Shown in pieces: positions 25,931-35,237 of a DNA stretch of 64,000 nt. This DNA comes from Amycolatopsis solani. Its GTDB lineage: Bacteria; Actinomycetota; Actinomycetes; Mycobacteriales; Pseudonocardiaceae. Below the pieces are notes generated by a model. The model did not search any database. It had not been told where the DNA came from and saw only the letters and a list, made by a program, of their open reading frames with translations. The stretch is taken from assembly GCF_033441515.1 (NCBI RefSeq), contig NZ_JAWQJT010000002.1:2604001-2668000 (forward strand), read 5' to 3'. Position 1 is the stretch's first letter, and each line of letters begins with the position of its first letter. Made by a program: the position numbers and the translations under genes.

Positions 25931-26602
25931 CTAACCGTTCCCCCGGGCTTGGCCGAGCAGGTAACCCGTTCCGCGGACCGTGTGGATCGCCCGTGGCTCG
26001 CCGAGTTTGCCCCGCAGCTGCGCGATCAGGACGTCCAGGACGTTGGCGGCCGGGGGAACGAGCTCGTCCCAGGCCGCGGCCATCAGCTCGGCGCGGCGGA
26101 CCGGTTCGCCCGGCGTGGCGAGCAGGCGGTGCAGGACCGCGAACTCCTTGCCGGTCAGGGTGAGCAGGACGCCGCCGCGGCGGGCCTCGTGGCGGCCGGT
26201 GTCCAGCTCGAGGCCGGCGAACCGCAGGACGGGGGCCGGGCCGGTGGTGCTGCGCCGGCACAGGCTCCGCACCCTGGCCAGGAACTCGGCCATCGCGAAC
26301 GGCTTGACGAGGTAGTCGTCGCCCCAGGCCAGCCCGGCGATGCGGTCGGCGACGGTGTCCCGCGCGGTGAGGAACAGGACCGGCACGTCCCAGCCGCTCC
26401 GGCGGCGGCCCGTCACGTACGCCAGCGAATCGCCCGCGGGCAGCATGCGGTCGAACACCACGCAGTCGTAGGCGTTGACGCTCACCGCTTCGTCGGCGTC
26501 CGGCAGATCGGCGACGGCGTCCACCGCGAACCCGGCACCCCGCAGGGAGGCCTCCACGGCCACCCGGAGATCCTCGTCGTCTTCGGTGACCAGCACGCGC
26601 AT
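25931..26602 (-). CDS. Response regulator, OmpR family (unpaired copy)
   Basis: 223 residues. The receiver domain has the acidic patch TEDDE, phospho-acceptor Asp in VVFDRMLPAGDS near residue 51, and Lys in DYLVKPF; the C-terminal winged helix ends VRGTGYLLG. It is divergent from a second, similar regulator (26653-27324), both sharing FDRMLP and a LTGKEFAVL/LSGKEFAVL stretch. Only one kinase is nearby, downstream of the other copy. A TACGCT box (plus AGCGTA, 26610-26615) 7 nt before the ATG suggests a leaderless transcript. Confidence 0.85.
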   Translation of the reverse strand: MRVLVTEDDEDLRVAVEASLRGAGFAVDAVADLPDADEAVSVNAYDCVVFDRMLPAGDSLAYVTGRRRSGWDVPVLFLTARDTVADRIAGLAWGDDYLVKPFAMAEFLARVRSLCRRSTTGPAPVLRFAGLELDTGRHEARRGGVLLTLTGKEFAVLHRLLATPGEPVRRAELMAAAWDELVPPAANVLDVLIAQLRGKLGEPRAIHTVRGTGYLLGQARGNG

Positions 26603-26652
26603 GGCCGAAAGCGTAGCGTGACCAGCCGCCCGCGTTCCCGCACGAGGTTCCG
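26603..26652. promoter_or_regulatory. Divergent promoter region of two response regulators
   Basis: Only 50 bases separate the two starts. On the minus strand TACGCT lies 7 nt from the ATG of the left regulator. On the plus strand TAGCGT at 26614-26619 is a candidate -10 and GAGG near 26643 a ribosome site for the right regulator. The two -10 boxes overlap, so the promoters should exclude each other. Confidence 0.4.
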
Positions 26653-27324
26653 ATGACAGCCGCGCGCGTGCTGGTGGTGGAGGACGACGAGGACCTGCGG
26701 GTGGCGGTGACCACCGAGCTGGCCGCGTCCGGGCTGAAGGTCGGTCAGGCGGCCGACCTCGCCGGCGCGCACGCCGAACTGGCGGGCGAAGACTACGACT
26801 GCGCCGTCTTCGACCGCATGCTGCCCGACGGCGACTCGATCGGCTACGTCCACCAGCGCCGCCTCGAAGGTTGTGCGGTACCCGTGCTGTTCCTCACCGC
26901 CCGCGACAGCCTCGACGACCGGGTGGCCGGTTTCGACCACGGTGGCGACGACTACCTGGTGAAACCGTTCGCCGTGGCCGAGATGACCGCACGGGTGCAC
27001 GCGCTGTGCCGCCGTTCCGGCTCGGGACGGCCGTCCGTGCTGCGGCACGACGACCTGGAAGTGGACTGCGCCCGCCGTGAGGTCCGCCGGGCCGGGACGC
27101 TGCTCACCCTGAGCGGCAAGGAGTTCGCCGTCCTCGAGTTCCTGCTGGCGCGGCCCGGGCGGGCGGTCGGTCGGGACGAGCTGATCGAGCACTGCTGGGA
27201 CAGCCGGACCGATCCGATGTCCAATGTGGTCGACGTCGTCGTCCGGCGGCTGCGCCTGAAGCTGGGCGAACCCGAGGTGATCCACACCGTGCGCGGGCGC
27301 GGGTACCGGCTGGCCGCCCGATGA
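26653..27324 (+). CDS. Response regulator, OmpR family
   Basis: 223 residues with receiver motifs VVEDDEDLR, CAVFDRMLPDGDS (phospho-Asp) and DYLVKPF, then a winged-helix effector ending HTVRGRGYRLA. The stop overlaps the start of the histidine kinase gene (ATGA), so the two form a cognate pair. Target genes are unknown; the FN3 protein encoded directly after the kinase is a candidate because it follows without a gap. Confidence 0.9.
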   Translation: MTAARVLVVEDDEDLRVAVTTELAASGLKVGQAADLAGAHAELAGEDYDCAVFDRMLPDGDSIGYVHQRRLEGCAVPVLFLTARDSLDDRVAGFDHGGDDYLVKPFAVAEMTARVHALCRRSGSGRPSVLRHDDLEVDCARREVRRAGTLLTLSGKEFAVLEFLLARPGRAVGRDELIEHCWDSRTDPMSNVVDVVVRRLRLKLGEPEVIHTVRGRGYRLAAR

Positions 27325-28565
27325 GGCGATCGGCGGCCGACCGGCTGCGCCGCCTGCGCCGGCTGCTCACCTGGCTGTTCACCGGGCTCAACGCGGCAGG
27401 CCTCATCGTGTTCGCCTGGCTCGCGGTCCAGGCCGACGCACAGCAGCGCGAGCTGCGCCTGGACGGCCGGACCAGTCGGGTCACCGCGGCGGTCACCCGG
27501 CTGGTCAAAGAAGGCGACGGGGTCGTGACCGGGCTGGTCGGCCAGGACCCGGTGAGCACCCAGTGCCCCCAGTTCGCGGTCCTGTCCGCCGGCGCGGGCC
27601 GGTTCGCGGACTTCACCAGCACGGGGACGTGCGTCCCCGTGGACCTCGTGAAGCTGCGTGCCTGGGCCAACCAGGCGGTCCGCAGCGAAGCCGTCCTCGA
27701 CGGCTACGGCAGCGGTACCGGCGGGGAGCTGGTCAGGATCGGCGCGGAACCGTTCCGCAACACCGCCGGCCAGTACGTCGGCGCGGTGGTCGTCGTCGCC
27801 GACGCCCGGGACGAGGAGGCAGGCCACGACCGGCTGGTCGTGTTCGTCGTCGGTGGTTGCGTGCTGCTCGTCGTGGTGCTGGCCGTCGCGGGGCACGTCC
27901 TGTCCGGACGGGCGATCCGCCCCGCGACGGCCGCGCTGGAACAGCAGGAGGTCCTGCTCGCGGAGACCGCGCACGACCTGCGCACGCCGGTGGCGGCGCT
28001 GCGCGCGCTGGCCGAGACGGCCTTGCGCAACCCGGCCGACCGCGCCGACCTGCTGCCGCGCACGGTCCGGCTGGCCGGCCGGATGGGCACCATCATCGAC
28101 GGCCTGCTCGTGCGTGCCCGGCTCGCGGCGGGGGTCGAGTCACTGGCCATCCAGCCGGTCTGGCTCGACCAGCTGGTCACCGGCGTGGTCGACGAGACGC
28201 CGCAGGAAGACGCCCAGGTGACGGTGACGGCGGCACCGACGAAGGTGCTCGCCGACCCCGCGCTGGTCCAGCGGGCCATCGGCAATCTGCTGGACAACGC
28301 GATCCGCCACGGGCGGCGTCCCGAGTCCGAGGCGATCGTGCACATCACCGTCGCGGGCGGCCGGGTGACGGTGGCGGACCACGGTCCCGGCATCGACGCG
28401 GCGGTCGCCGAGGAGACGTTCGACCGGTTCACCAGCGGTGCCGGGTCGAGCGGGCTCGGCCTGTCCATCGTCCGATGGGTCGCCCAGGCCCACGGCGGCG
28501 TCCTGCGCGTGTACAACGCGGAAGAGGGCGGCGCGATCTTCGAACTCAGCTTCCCGGAGGCGTGA
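27321..28565 (+). CDS. Sensor histidine kinase
   Basis: 414 residues. One membrane helix near residues 15-38, an extracytoplasmic domain of about 130 residues with two Cys (TQCPQFAVL and TGTCVPVDL), a second helix near 174-195, then the H box AETAHDLRTPVAAL, N box GNLLDNAIRHG and G boxes DHGPGID and SGLGLSIVRW. The paired extracellular cysteines could form a disulfide or sense redox state. The stop is immediately followed by the ATG of the FN3 gene. Confidence 0.9.
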   Translation: MRRSAADRLRRLRRLLTWLFTGLNAAGLIVFAWLAVQADAQQRELRLDGRTSRVTAAVTRLVKEGDGVVTGLVGQDPVSTQCPQFAVLSAGAGRFADFTSTGTCVPVDLVKLRAWANQAVRSEAVLDGYGSGTGGELVRIGAEPFRNTAGQYVGAVVVVADARDEEAGHDRLVVFVVGGCVLLVVVLAVAGHVLSGRAIRPATAALEQQEVLLAETAHDLRTPVAALRALAETALRNPADRADLLPRTVRLAGRMGTIIDGLLVRARLAAGVESLAIQPVWLDQLVTGVVDETPQEDAQVTVTAAPTKVLADPALVQRAIGNLLDNAIRHGRRPESEAIVHITVAGGRVTVADHGPGIDAAVAEETFDRFTSGAGSSGLGLSIVRWVAQAHGGVLRVYNAEEGGAIFELSFPEA

Positions 28566-30431
28566 ATGTCACGTTCGATGCGAACCCGAGCAGGGAACGT
28601 GTTCGCCAAGGCACGCCGCCGGTTCCCGCTGACGGCGCTCGTCAGCGTCTGCGCGGTGTTCATCGGGGTGGCCGTGTCCGGGGGTGCTTCGCCGTTGCCC
28701 GGGCTGGAGCTCGCGCAGGCCGGGCATTGGATCGCCAGCCCGGCCCTCGATCTCGTGCTGTTCGTCAACGGTTCGGCCAAGAGCGTGGACGCCCAGGTGC
28801 CCGTGGCCGGCCTCGAACCGGGCAGTCAGGTGGTGCAGGGCCCGACCAGCGGGTACGTGATCGGCAAGTCCGCGATCGTCCGGTTCGGCAAGTCCGACCT
28901 GTCGGTCGACGGCACGCTGACCCCGCCGTCGGGCGAGTGGCCGGCGCTCGTGGAGGCCTCCGGCGGTCCTTACCTGGTGTACCGGGAAGCCGGCCAGGTG
29001 GTCCGCCTCGGCAGCGGGCTCACCGCGTTGCCCGCGGGCGGTCCGGTCGGTGCTCCGGTCGCCACCCCCGACGGCACGCTCTGGCTCAACCGCCTCGATT
29101 CCGGCGCGCTGTGCCGGCTGGCGAAGGATTCCGGCACGGTGGCCTGCCGGGATGACCTCGGCGCGGGGCACACCGGCGGGCTCAGCATCGCGGGTGACCG
29201 CGCGGTGTTCGTCGACACGACGACCGACACGATCCGGCGGGTGTCCGGGGACGAGCCGGGTGAACCGGTGGCGATCGGGAAGGACCTTTCGCCCGCGGCG
29301 CAGATCGCTCCCGCCGACGCCGACGGCCGGATCGCCGTGCTGGACCGGGAAAAGCGGCAGCTGTCCCTGCTCGACGCCGGCGTGCTCGACGCCGGGCGCG
29401 CGCCGGCCCAGCCGATCGACGTCGCTCTGCCCGACGGTGTCTACTCGAACCCGACGGCGAGTGCGTCCTCGGTCGTGCTCCTCGATCTGACCCGCCACAC
29501 CGTGCTCACCTACGGCGCGGACGGCACCCGGCGGCAGGCGACGGCGATCCCGCCGGAGTCGGGCACCCCGCAACTGGTGCGCGGCGACGACAAGCGTGTC
29601 TACGTCGACGGCGGGGAAGGCAAACACGTCCTGGTCGTCGACCCGGACGGCAAGGTCAGCCAGGTGCCGGTCACCGCGGAGAAGGCGCCGGTTCCGGCGA
29701 CCTCGCCGCAGCCGCCTACCCAGCAACCGCCGGCGCAGCAACCGCCGGTTCAGCCCGACGTGCGGGCGGACGGCCCGAAGCAGCCTCCGCCGGTGCGCAA
29801 GACCGATCCTCCGGTGACGCAGCAGCAGAAACCCATTCCGCCGAGCCCGCCGGGCATCCCGGCCCGGCTGGTCGCGCGGTTGCAGGGCGGTGACGCGCAC
29901 GTCACCTGGGGCGCGGCGGCCGACAACCGGGCCGCGGTCACGGCGTACCACGTGACGTGGCAGCCGTCGTCCGGCGCCGGAGCGGGGGCCGCCGATCTGC
30001 CGGGCACCGCACGGTCGACGGTGATCCGCGGGCTGCGCGCGGGGATCACCTACACGGTCACCGTGGTCGCGGAAAACAGTGCCGGGCGGGGGACTCCGGC
30101 GACGGCGAAGGTGACGGGCCCGGCGATCCCGAAGCCGGCGATCACCGTGACCCGGGGGAAGACGGGGACCTACGAGCCGGATCCCTCGGAGTGTTCGGCA
30201 CCGGACTGCGCCAAGATGCACGTGGTGGTGAAGGGTTTCGCGCCCAACACCGAATACCACTTCACCCCGCACTGCGGATGTACCTACTCGAACGAGGGCC
30301 GTTCGTTCACCACCGACGCGAACGGCGCTGTCACCTTCGAAGCGTTCGACTTCGGCGCGGTCGGCAAGCAGGTCTGGGTCACCTCGGACAACGGCGTCTC
30401 GTCCGCGAGGTACACCTGGCCGCCGGACTGA
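28566..30431 (+). CDS. Membrane-anchored extracellular FN3-domain protein
   Basis: 621 residues, ATG directly after the kinase stop with GGAGG 5 bases upstream. A signal anchor at about residues 20-42 is followed by 330 residues with repeated beta-strand units (PDGTLWLNRL, DKRVYVDGGEGKHVLVVDPDG) that look like a beta-propeller. A Pro/Gln-rich linker (375-425) leads to a fibronectin type III domain (ARLVARLQGGDAHVTWGAAA ... GLRAGITYTVTVVAENSAG) and a Cys-containing Ig-like C-terminal domain. Proteins of this form are often encoded next to MoxR-DUF58-TgpA operons in actinobacteria; here that operon lies 3.8 kb downstream. Confidence 0.75.
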   Translation: MSRSMRTRAGNVFAKARRRFPLTALVSVCAVFIGVAVSGGASPLPGLELAQAGHWIASPALDLVLFVNGSAKSVDAQVPVAGLEPGSQVVQGPTSGYVIGKSAIVRFGKSDLSVDGTLTPPSGEWPALVEASGGPYLVYREAGQVVRLGSGLTALPAGGPVGAPVATPDGTLWLNRLDSGALCRLAKDSGTVACRDDLGAGHTGGLSIAGDRAVFVDTTTDTIRRVSGDEPGEPVAIGKDLSPAAQIAPADADGRIAVLDREKRQLSLLDAGVLDAGRAPAQPIDVALPDGVYSNPTASASSVVLLDLTRHTVLTYGADGTRRQATAIPPESGTPQLVRGDDKRVYVDGGEGKHVLVVDPDGKVSQVPVTAEKAPVPATSPQPPTQQPPAQQPPVQPDVRADGPKQPPPVRKTDPPVTQQQKPIPPSPPGIPARLVARLQGGDAHVTWGAAADNRAAVTAYHVTWQPSSGAGAGAADLPGTARSTVIRGLRAGITYTVTVVAENSAGRGTPATAKVTGPAIPKPAITVTRGKTGTYEPDPSECSAPDCAKMHVVVKGFAPNTEYHFTPHCGCTYSNEGRSFTTDANGAVTFEAFDFGAVGKQVWVTSDNGVSSARYTWPPD

Positions 30432-30454
30432 GCCGGGCGCGCGCGGCCCGGCGC

Positions 30455-31738
30455 CTACTGCTTGCAGCGCGCGTCGCGGATGCCCTGCGGTCCACTTTGG
30501 ACCGTTGTCGGGCCGTCGGTGCCCTGGACGACGAAGCAGTACTTCAGTGACGGCTCCACGGTCACGCGGTGACTCGTCTCGCGTCGCACGTACTCGACGT
30601 GGTTCGGCCTGCCCTCCGGGGCGACGACGACGGCGTAGTCGAGGCCGGGTGTGCTGCTGCGCCAGCTGAGGTCCACATAGGTGTCGTGGTCGGCGGGCGT
30701 CGCGAGTTCGACCTGCGCGGCCACCGGCGGCGCCTTCGCGGGCACCGGGGCCGGGGGCACGCTCAGTTCCTCGGGCCGGTTCGTCAAGGCGGCCACCGCG
30801 ACGACGGCGAGCGCGGCCGCGACCGCGACGGCCGCGACGGTCAGCACGGTGCGGCGCTTCCGAGGCGCGGCGGTCGCGGGCCCGTACTCGGCCACCAGCT
30901 CGCGGGGCGGGCGTGGCGGGAACACGACTTCGCTCGGCACGGGGTCCCCGGGGCCGGTCAGCGCGCCCAACCGGGTGAGGACGAGGGCGGCGTCGATCGG
31001 CCGGGCAGCCGGATTTCCGGCGAGCAGCGAGGAAACGAGAGCAGCGAGGCCGGCGGGGAGGCCGGGCCGGTCCAGCGGGGGAACGTCGCCGCCGAGGACC
31101 CGCAGGGTCACCGCGTCCGCGGGCTCACCGGGGCGGCTCTCGTGCGGCGGCCGTCCCGACAGCGCGAGGTACAGGACCGCGCCGAGGCCGTGGAGATCGG
31201 TGCGTTCGTCGAGGGTTCCGTCGCGCACGGTTTCGGGCGCGAGGTGTTCGACGCCGCGTTCGAGGTCGCGGGGAAAGGCTTGGCGCAGGGTCAAACCGAA
31301 GTCGGCCAGCACCGGGGCGCCGGTTTGCCGGAAGAGCACGTTGCCCGGCGTGACACCGCCGTGGACGAGCCCGGCTTGGTGCGCCTCCGCGAGCGTCGAG
31401 GCGAGGGCTTCGCCGAGCGCCAGTGCGTCGGCGATCGACAGCGGCCCGAACGCGGAGACCAGTTCCGGCAACGACTGCGCACAGAGCTCCATCCGGATTC
31501 CGCACCGGCCGTCGGCGAGTTCCCGGACCTCGTCCGGCACGAGCGCGGTCCCCAGCTCGCGCAACCCGGCGAGTGCGCGCAGTTCCTCGTCGAGTTCGGC
31601 GCGGGTCCGGCGGTCCAGCTTTCCCGGGTACACCTTGAGCGCGAACGCCTCCCCGGTCGTGCCGTCCACCCCCGCCAGCACCCGCGCGACCGGGCCTTCG
31701 CCGAGCGGCACCAGTTCGCCGTGCTCCGTGTCCACCAT
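30455..31738 (-). CDS. Transmembrane pseudokinase (Ser/Thr kinase fold, catalytic loop lost)
   Basis: 427 residues. The kinase fold is clear: Lys35 in FALKVYPG and DFG at 146-148, but the catalytic loop reads HGGVTPGN (126-133) instead of HRDVKPGN, so the catalytic Asp and the Lys after it are replaced by Gly and Thr. Phosphotransfer is therefore unlikely. A membrane helix (297-318) leads to an extracellular FN3-like domain (YVDLSWRSSTPGLDYAVVV). It may scaffold or sense, perhaps with the FN3 protein encoded convergently. The start ATG lies 6 nt after TAGAAT. Confidence 0.82.
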   Translation of the reverse strand: MVDTEHGELVPLGEGPVARVLAGVDGTTGEAFALKVYPGKLDRRTRAELDEELRALAGLRELGTALVPDEVRELADGRCGIRMELCAQSLPELVSAFGPLSIADALALGEALASTLAEAHQAGLVHGGVTPGNVLFRQTGAPVLADFGLTLRQAFPRDLERGVEHLAPETVRDGTLDERTDLHGLGAVLYLALSGRPPHESRPGEPADAVTLRVLGGDVPPLDRPGLPAGLAALVSSLLAGNPAARPIDAALVLTRLGALTGPGDPVPSEVVFPPRPPRELVAEYGPATAAPRKRRTVLTVAAVAVAAALAVVAVAALTNRPEELSVPPAPVPAKAPPVAAQVELATPADHDTYVDLSWRSSTPGLDYAVVVAPEGRPNHVEYVRRETSHRVTVEPSLKYCFVVQGTDGPTTVQSGPQGIRDARCKQ

Positions 31739-31744
31739 GGTCCC

Positions 31745-31750
31745 ATTCTA
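31745..31750 (-). promoter_or_regulatory. Leaderless -10 box for the pseudokinase gene
   Basis: Minus-strand TAGAAT lies 6 nt upstream of the ATG at 31738 with no ribosome site between. The remaining sequence up to 31865 should also hold the promoter of the divergent gene; a palindrome GGCGACCGGTCGCC is present near 31833-31846. Confidence 0.5.
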
Positions 31751-31865
31751 GGAACATTTTCCTCCGTAGCACGAATGTATCGCGGCTGAACTCGTGCTGG
31801 ACCTCCTGCGGCCATTGTGGTTCCGGTGGCGGCGACCGGTCGCCGATGACCAGCGAGGTGAGGGA

Positions 31866-32639
31866 ATGAAGCGGAATCTCAAGCGCGCCGCCGTTTACGG
31901 GGTGGCGGGGCTCGCCACCGCGGCGATCGGGGCATCGACGGCGAGCGCGCTCGGCGACGACGGCCGGGAAAGCCAGGACGTGAAGCCCGCTCAGGCGGCT
32001 CCGCTCCCGAAGCAAGCTGTTCCGCCCGCCGCCGCGGCCCAGCAGGGCAAGCTCGCCCAGCCGCAGCACACGGTCGACGGGCCGGCGAAGCCGCGGCCGC
32101 AGCAGCTGGTGCCGGCGGCGGCGCACCGTCCGGCGGTGGCGGCGGCCCGGCCGGTCCTGCCGAAGCAGCAGCCCGCGAAACACGCCAAGACGGCACCGCG
32201 GACCCGTTCGTCGGCGGTGCAGAAGAAGGTCGACGCGTCGACCACGCGCTACGTCGTGCGAGCCGCGGTCCAGACCGCCACGCCGGTCGTCGAGCGTCAC
32301 GACGTCCGGCAGATCGACGAAGCCGTCAAGACCGTCGGCGTCGCGCACCAGGCCGTCCGGGACGCGGAGAAGAAGTTCGACGAGGCGGGCAAGGCACTGG
32401 TCAAGGCCAGGGACACGCTCGGCAAGGCCGAGACGGACCTCAAGAAACTCCGCACCGGCGCCAAGACCGGGAAGAAGCCGTGCGACGACGGGCCCGCGCG
32501 GGAGACCAAGCACGTGAAGCGGACGCACAGCAAGCACGACGGGGTGGTCACGAAGACCGCGTCCGCCTCGTCCGGCGGCGTGTCGTCGACCTCGACCGCG
32601 ACGTCGACCAACGGCACCGTCTCCGCGGACGCGTGGTGA
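31866..32639 (+). CDS. Secreted coiled-coil protein of unknown function
   Basis: 257 residues from ATG at 31866 with GAGG upstream. A signal peptide (RAAVYGVAGLATAAIGASTASA) is followed by a Pro/Ala/Gln-rich region to about residue 110, a helical segment (IDEAVKTVGVAHQAVRDAEK and onward, residues 155-200) likely to form a coiled coil, and a Ser/Thr-rich tail. No family recognised. It is first of three plus-strand genes ending in a secreted nuclease-like protein, all with short gaps. Confidence 0.65.
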   Translation: MKRNLKRAAVYGVAGLATAAIGASTASALGDDGRESQDVKPAQAAPLPKQAVPPAAAAQQGKLAQPQHTVDGPAKPRPQQLVPAAAHRPAVAAARPVLPKQQPAKHAKTAPRTRSSAVQKKVDASTTRYVVRAAVQTATPVVERHDVRQIDEAVKTVGVAHQAVRDAEKKFDEAGKALVKARDTLGKAETDLKKLRTGAKTGKKPCDDGPARETKHVKRTHSKHDGVVTKTASASSGGVSSTSTATSTNGTVSADAW

Positions 32640-32643
32640 GGCC

Positions 32644-32964
32644 GTGACCACGGCCGACTACATCGTGATCCCGGGCCACGTGTGGTTCGGGCAGAAGGCG
32701 CCGGTTCCGGAGCGGGAGCACAGCGAGGAAGCCACCGAGACCTATTACCTGCCACCGCTCGAGCCGAGGCCACCGCTCAGCCTCGGCGCGGTGACGGGAA
32801 TCGGCGGCGTGTCGGGCTCACTCGTGTTCGGCGTCGTCGCCGGCGTGCTCGCCACGTCGCCACTCGGTCTGGTCATCGGCGTCGCCGCGGGTGTTTTCGG
32901 CGGCCTGATGGGCAGCTCGCTGGCGGAGGAAATGCACGATCGTTCCACGACAGCGCGGGAATAG
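32644..32964 (+). CDS. Small membrane protein of unknown function
   Basis: 106 residues from GTG at 32644, 4 bases after the previous stop. A charged N-terminal half precedes a Gly-rich hydrophobic hairpin (VTGIGGVSGSLVFGVVAGVL and VIGVAAGVFGGLMGSSLAEE), probably two membrane helices. It lies between a secreted coiled-coil gene and a nuclease-like gene, so an accessory or immunity role is possible but unproven. Confidence 0.6.
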   Translation: MTTADYIVIPGHVWFGQKAPVPEREHSEEATETYYLPPLEPRPPLSLGAVTGIGGVSGSLVFGVVAGVLATSPLGLVIGVAAGVFGGLMGSSLAEEMHDRSTTARE

Positions 32965-32989
32965 CAGCAGACGAGGGGAGAGGTCGTCG

Positions 32990-34186
32990 ATGACGAGGGA
33001 CAAGGCAATCAGGGGTGTGGTCGCGGCCGGCCTCGGGGTGGGGGCCGCCGCGCTGTTCGGAGTGCTGGGGGCGCAGTCGGCGGAGGCCGCACCGGCTCCG
33101 CCGCCGCCGCGTCCCAGTACGCCCGCGGAGATCGCGAAACAGGACGCCGCGGACAAGCGGACGGCCCAACGGCCGAAGGTGAACTCACCCGCGGAGAACC
33201 TGAAGCAGGACGCGGACGACAAGCGCAAGGCGGCCGACTCCCCGAGCACGCAGGAACAACGGGCCCAGGGGCGGAAGAAGGCGGAGCAGCAGGATTCCGA
33301 GTCGAGGAAGGCTGCCGAGCACAAGGAGAACTCGTCCGAGGACGATCGGAAGCAGGACGCGGACGACAAGCGCACGGCCGCTGACGCCGGGTCTCCGGAG
33401 AGGCAGCGAGAACGCGCGACGGGCAAGCATGCGGCGAAGGTCGAAGCCGATCGACGCGAACAGGACAGGAAGAACGCCGAGGCGCCCGAAGCCGACCCGA
33501 TCAGGGCCTGCGGAGGCTGGCCATCGGACGTGACTCCGGGAAGTGAAACTTCGGTCCAATGTGGAGACGCTGTCGCGGAGAACCCCAAGCCCCTCAGCGA
33601 CATCGCCCACGGCGCTCTCGAAGGGTGGAGTTACGCCCCAGTCGTGGGACAAGCCGCCGAGGGCGCCAACGCGGTCCTCTACGGAGTCGAAGGAAACTGG
33701 GAGGAGGCCACGGCGCACATCCCGGTCGCCGGCAAGCCGATGAGGGCCGTCCGAGCCGCCGCCGTGCCTGCGAAACCGAAACCGAAATCGAAGGCGGCGG
33801 CGGGGCGGCCGAAGGTCAATCTCAAGCGCACCGTGATCGACGGCACCGCACACCCGGAGTCCGCCCAGCACATCATCGACAACCTCAAGCCCAACGCGAA
33901 GGGAAAGTACCGGTACGACGCAACAGTGGACCGGCCGGGAGCGAAGGCCCGCCGCAAGGCGTCGCTGCGTGGTGTCCCTCGCAAGCCGCTCAAACACCGC
34001 GACGAGTGGCCTCAGGCGGTGTTCGAGGAAGGCGGCGAGGGGGCGAGCGTCCGGCACATCTCCCCCAGGGACAACCAGGGTTCGGGCGCTGCCCTGGGCA
34101 ACCACCTGCGCGGCAACAAGGCGGGGGACTACCGGATCGAAGACGGCACCAGGATCCGGGTCTTCGTCAGGCCGCCCAGGCCGTAG
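32990..34186 (+). CDS. Secreted NucA/NucB-type nuclease, toxin-like
   Basis: 398 residues, ATG after GAGGGGAGAGG. The signal peptide ends near SAEAAPAPPPP. Residues 40-170 are Lys/Asp/Glu-rich with repeated NLKQDADDKRKAAD-like blocks. A hydrophobic segment SYAPVVGQAAEGANAVLYGV resembles the pretoxin region of polymorphic toxins. The C-terminal 110 residues contain HRDEWPQAVFEEGGEGASVR and SPRDNQGSGAALGNHL, a good match to the NucA/NucB DNase family (E-GG and D-N-Q-G motifs). It is predicted to degrade DNA outside the cell or in a target cell. No clear immunity gene follows. Confidence 0.78.
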   Translation: MTRDKAIRGVVAAGLGVGAAALFGVLGAQSAEAAPAPPPPRPSTPAEIAKQDAADKRTAQRPKVNSPAENLKQDADDKRKAADSPSTQEQRAQGRKKAEQQDSESRKAAEHKENSSEDDRKQDADDKRTAADAGSPERQRERATGKHAAKVEADRREQDRKNAEAPEADPIRACGGWPSDVTPGSETSVQCGDAVAENPKPLSDIAHGALEGWSYAPVVGQAAEGANAVLYGVEGNWEEATAHIPVAGKPMRAVRAAAVPAKPKPKSKAAAGRPKVNLKRTVIDGTAHPESAQHIIDNLKPNAKGKYRYDATVDRPGAKARRKASLRGVPRKPLKHRDEWPQAVFEEGGEGASVRHISPRDNQGSGAALGNHLRGNKAGDYRIEDGTRIRVFVRPPRP

Positions 34187-34210
34187 CAGTTCATCGGCTG
34201 ACGAGCCGTC

Positions 34211-34237
34211 GGGACCGGTCCCCGGAGGTCGCGGCTA
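34211..34237 (+). promoter_or_regulatory. Shared promoter-like element upstream of the moxR operon
   Basis: GGGACC (34211-34216), 15 bases including GGTCCCCGG, then CGGCTA (34232-34237), 38 bases before the gene start at 34275. This repeats the arrangement at 23758-23784. The matching sequence and matching distance to the start suggest a common sigma factor or activator. Confidence 0.5.
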
Positions 34238-34274
34238 CGGTCGGCCGGATGCGACAGAGATGAGGTCGGGAACC

Positions 34275-35234
<960 letters not shown>

Positions 35235-35237
35235 CCC

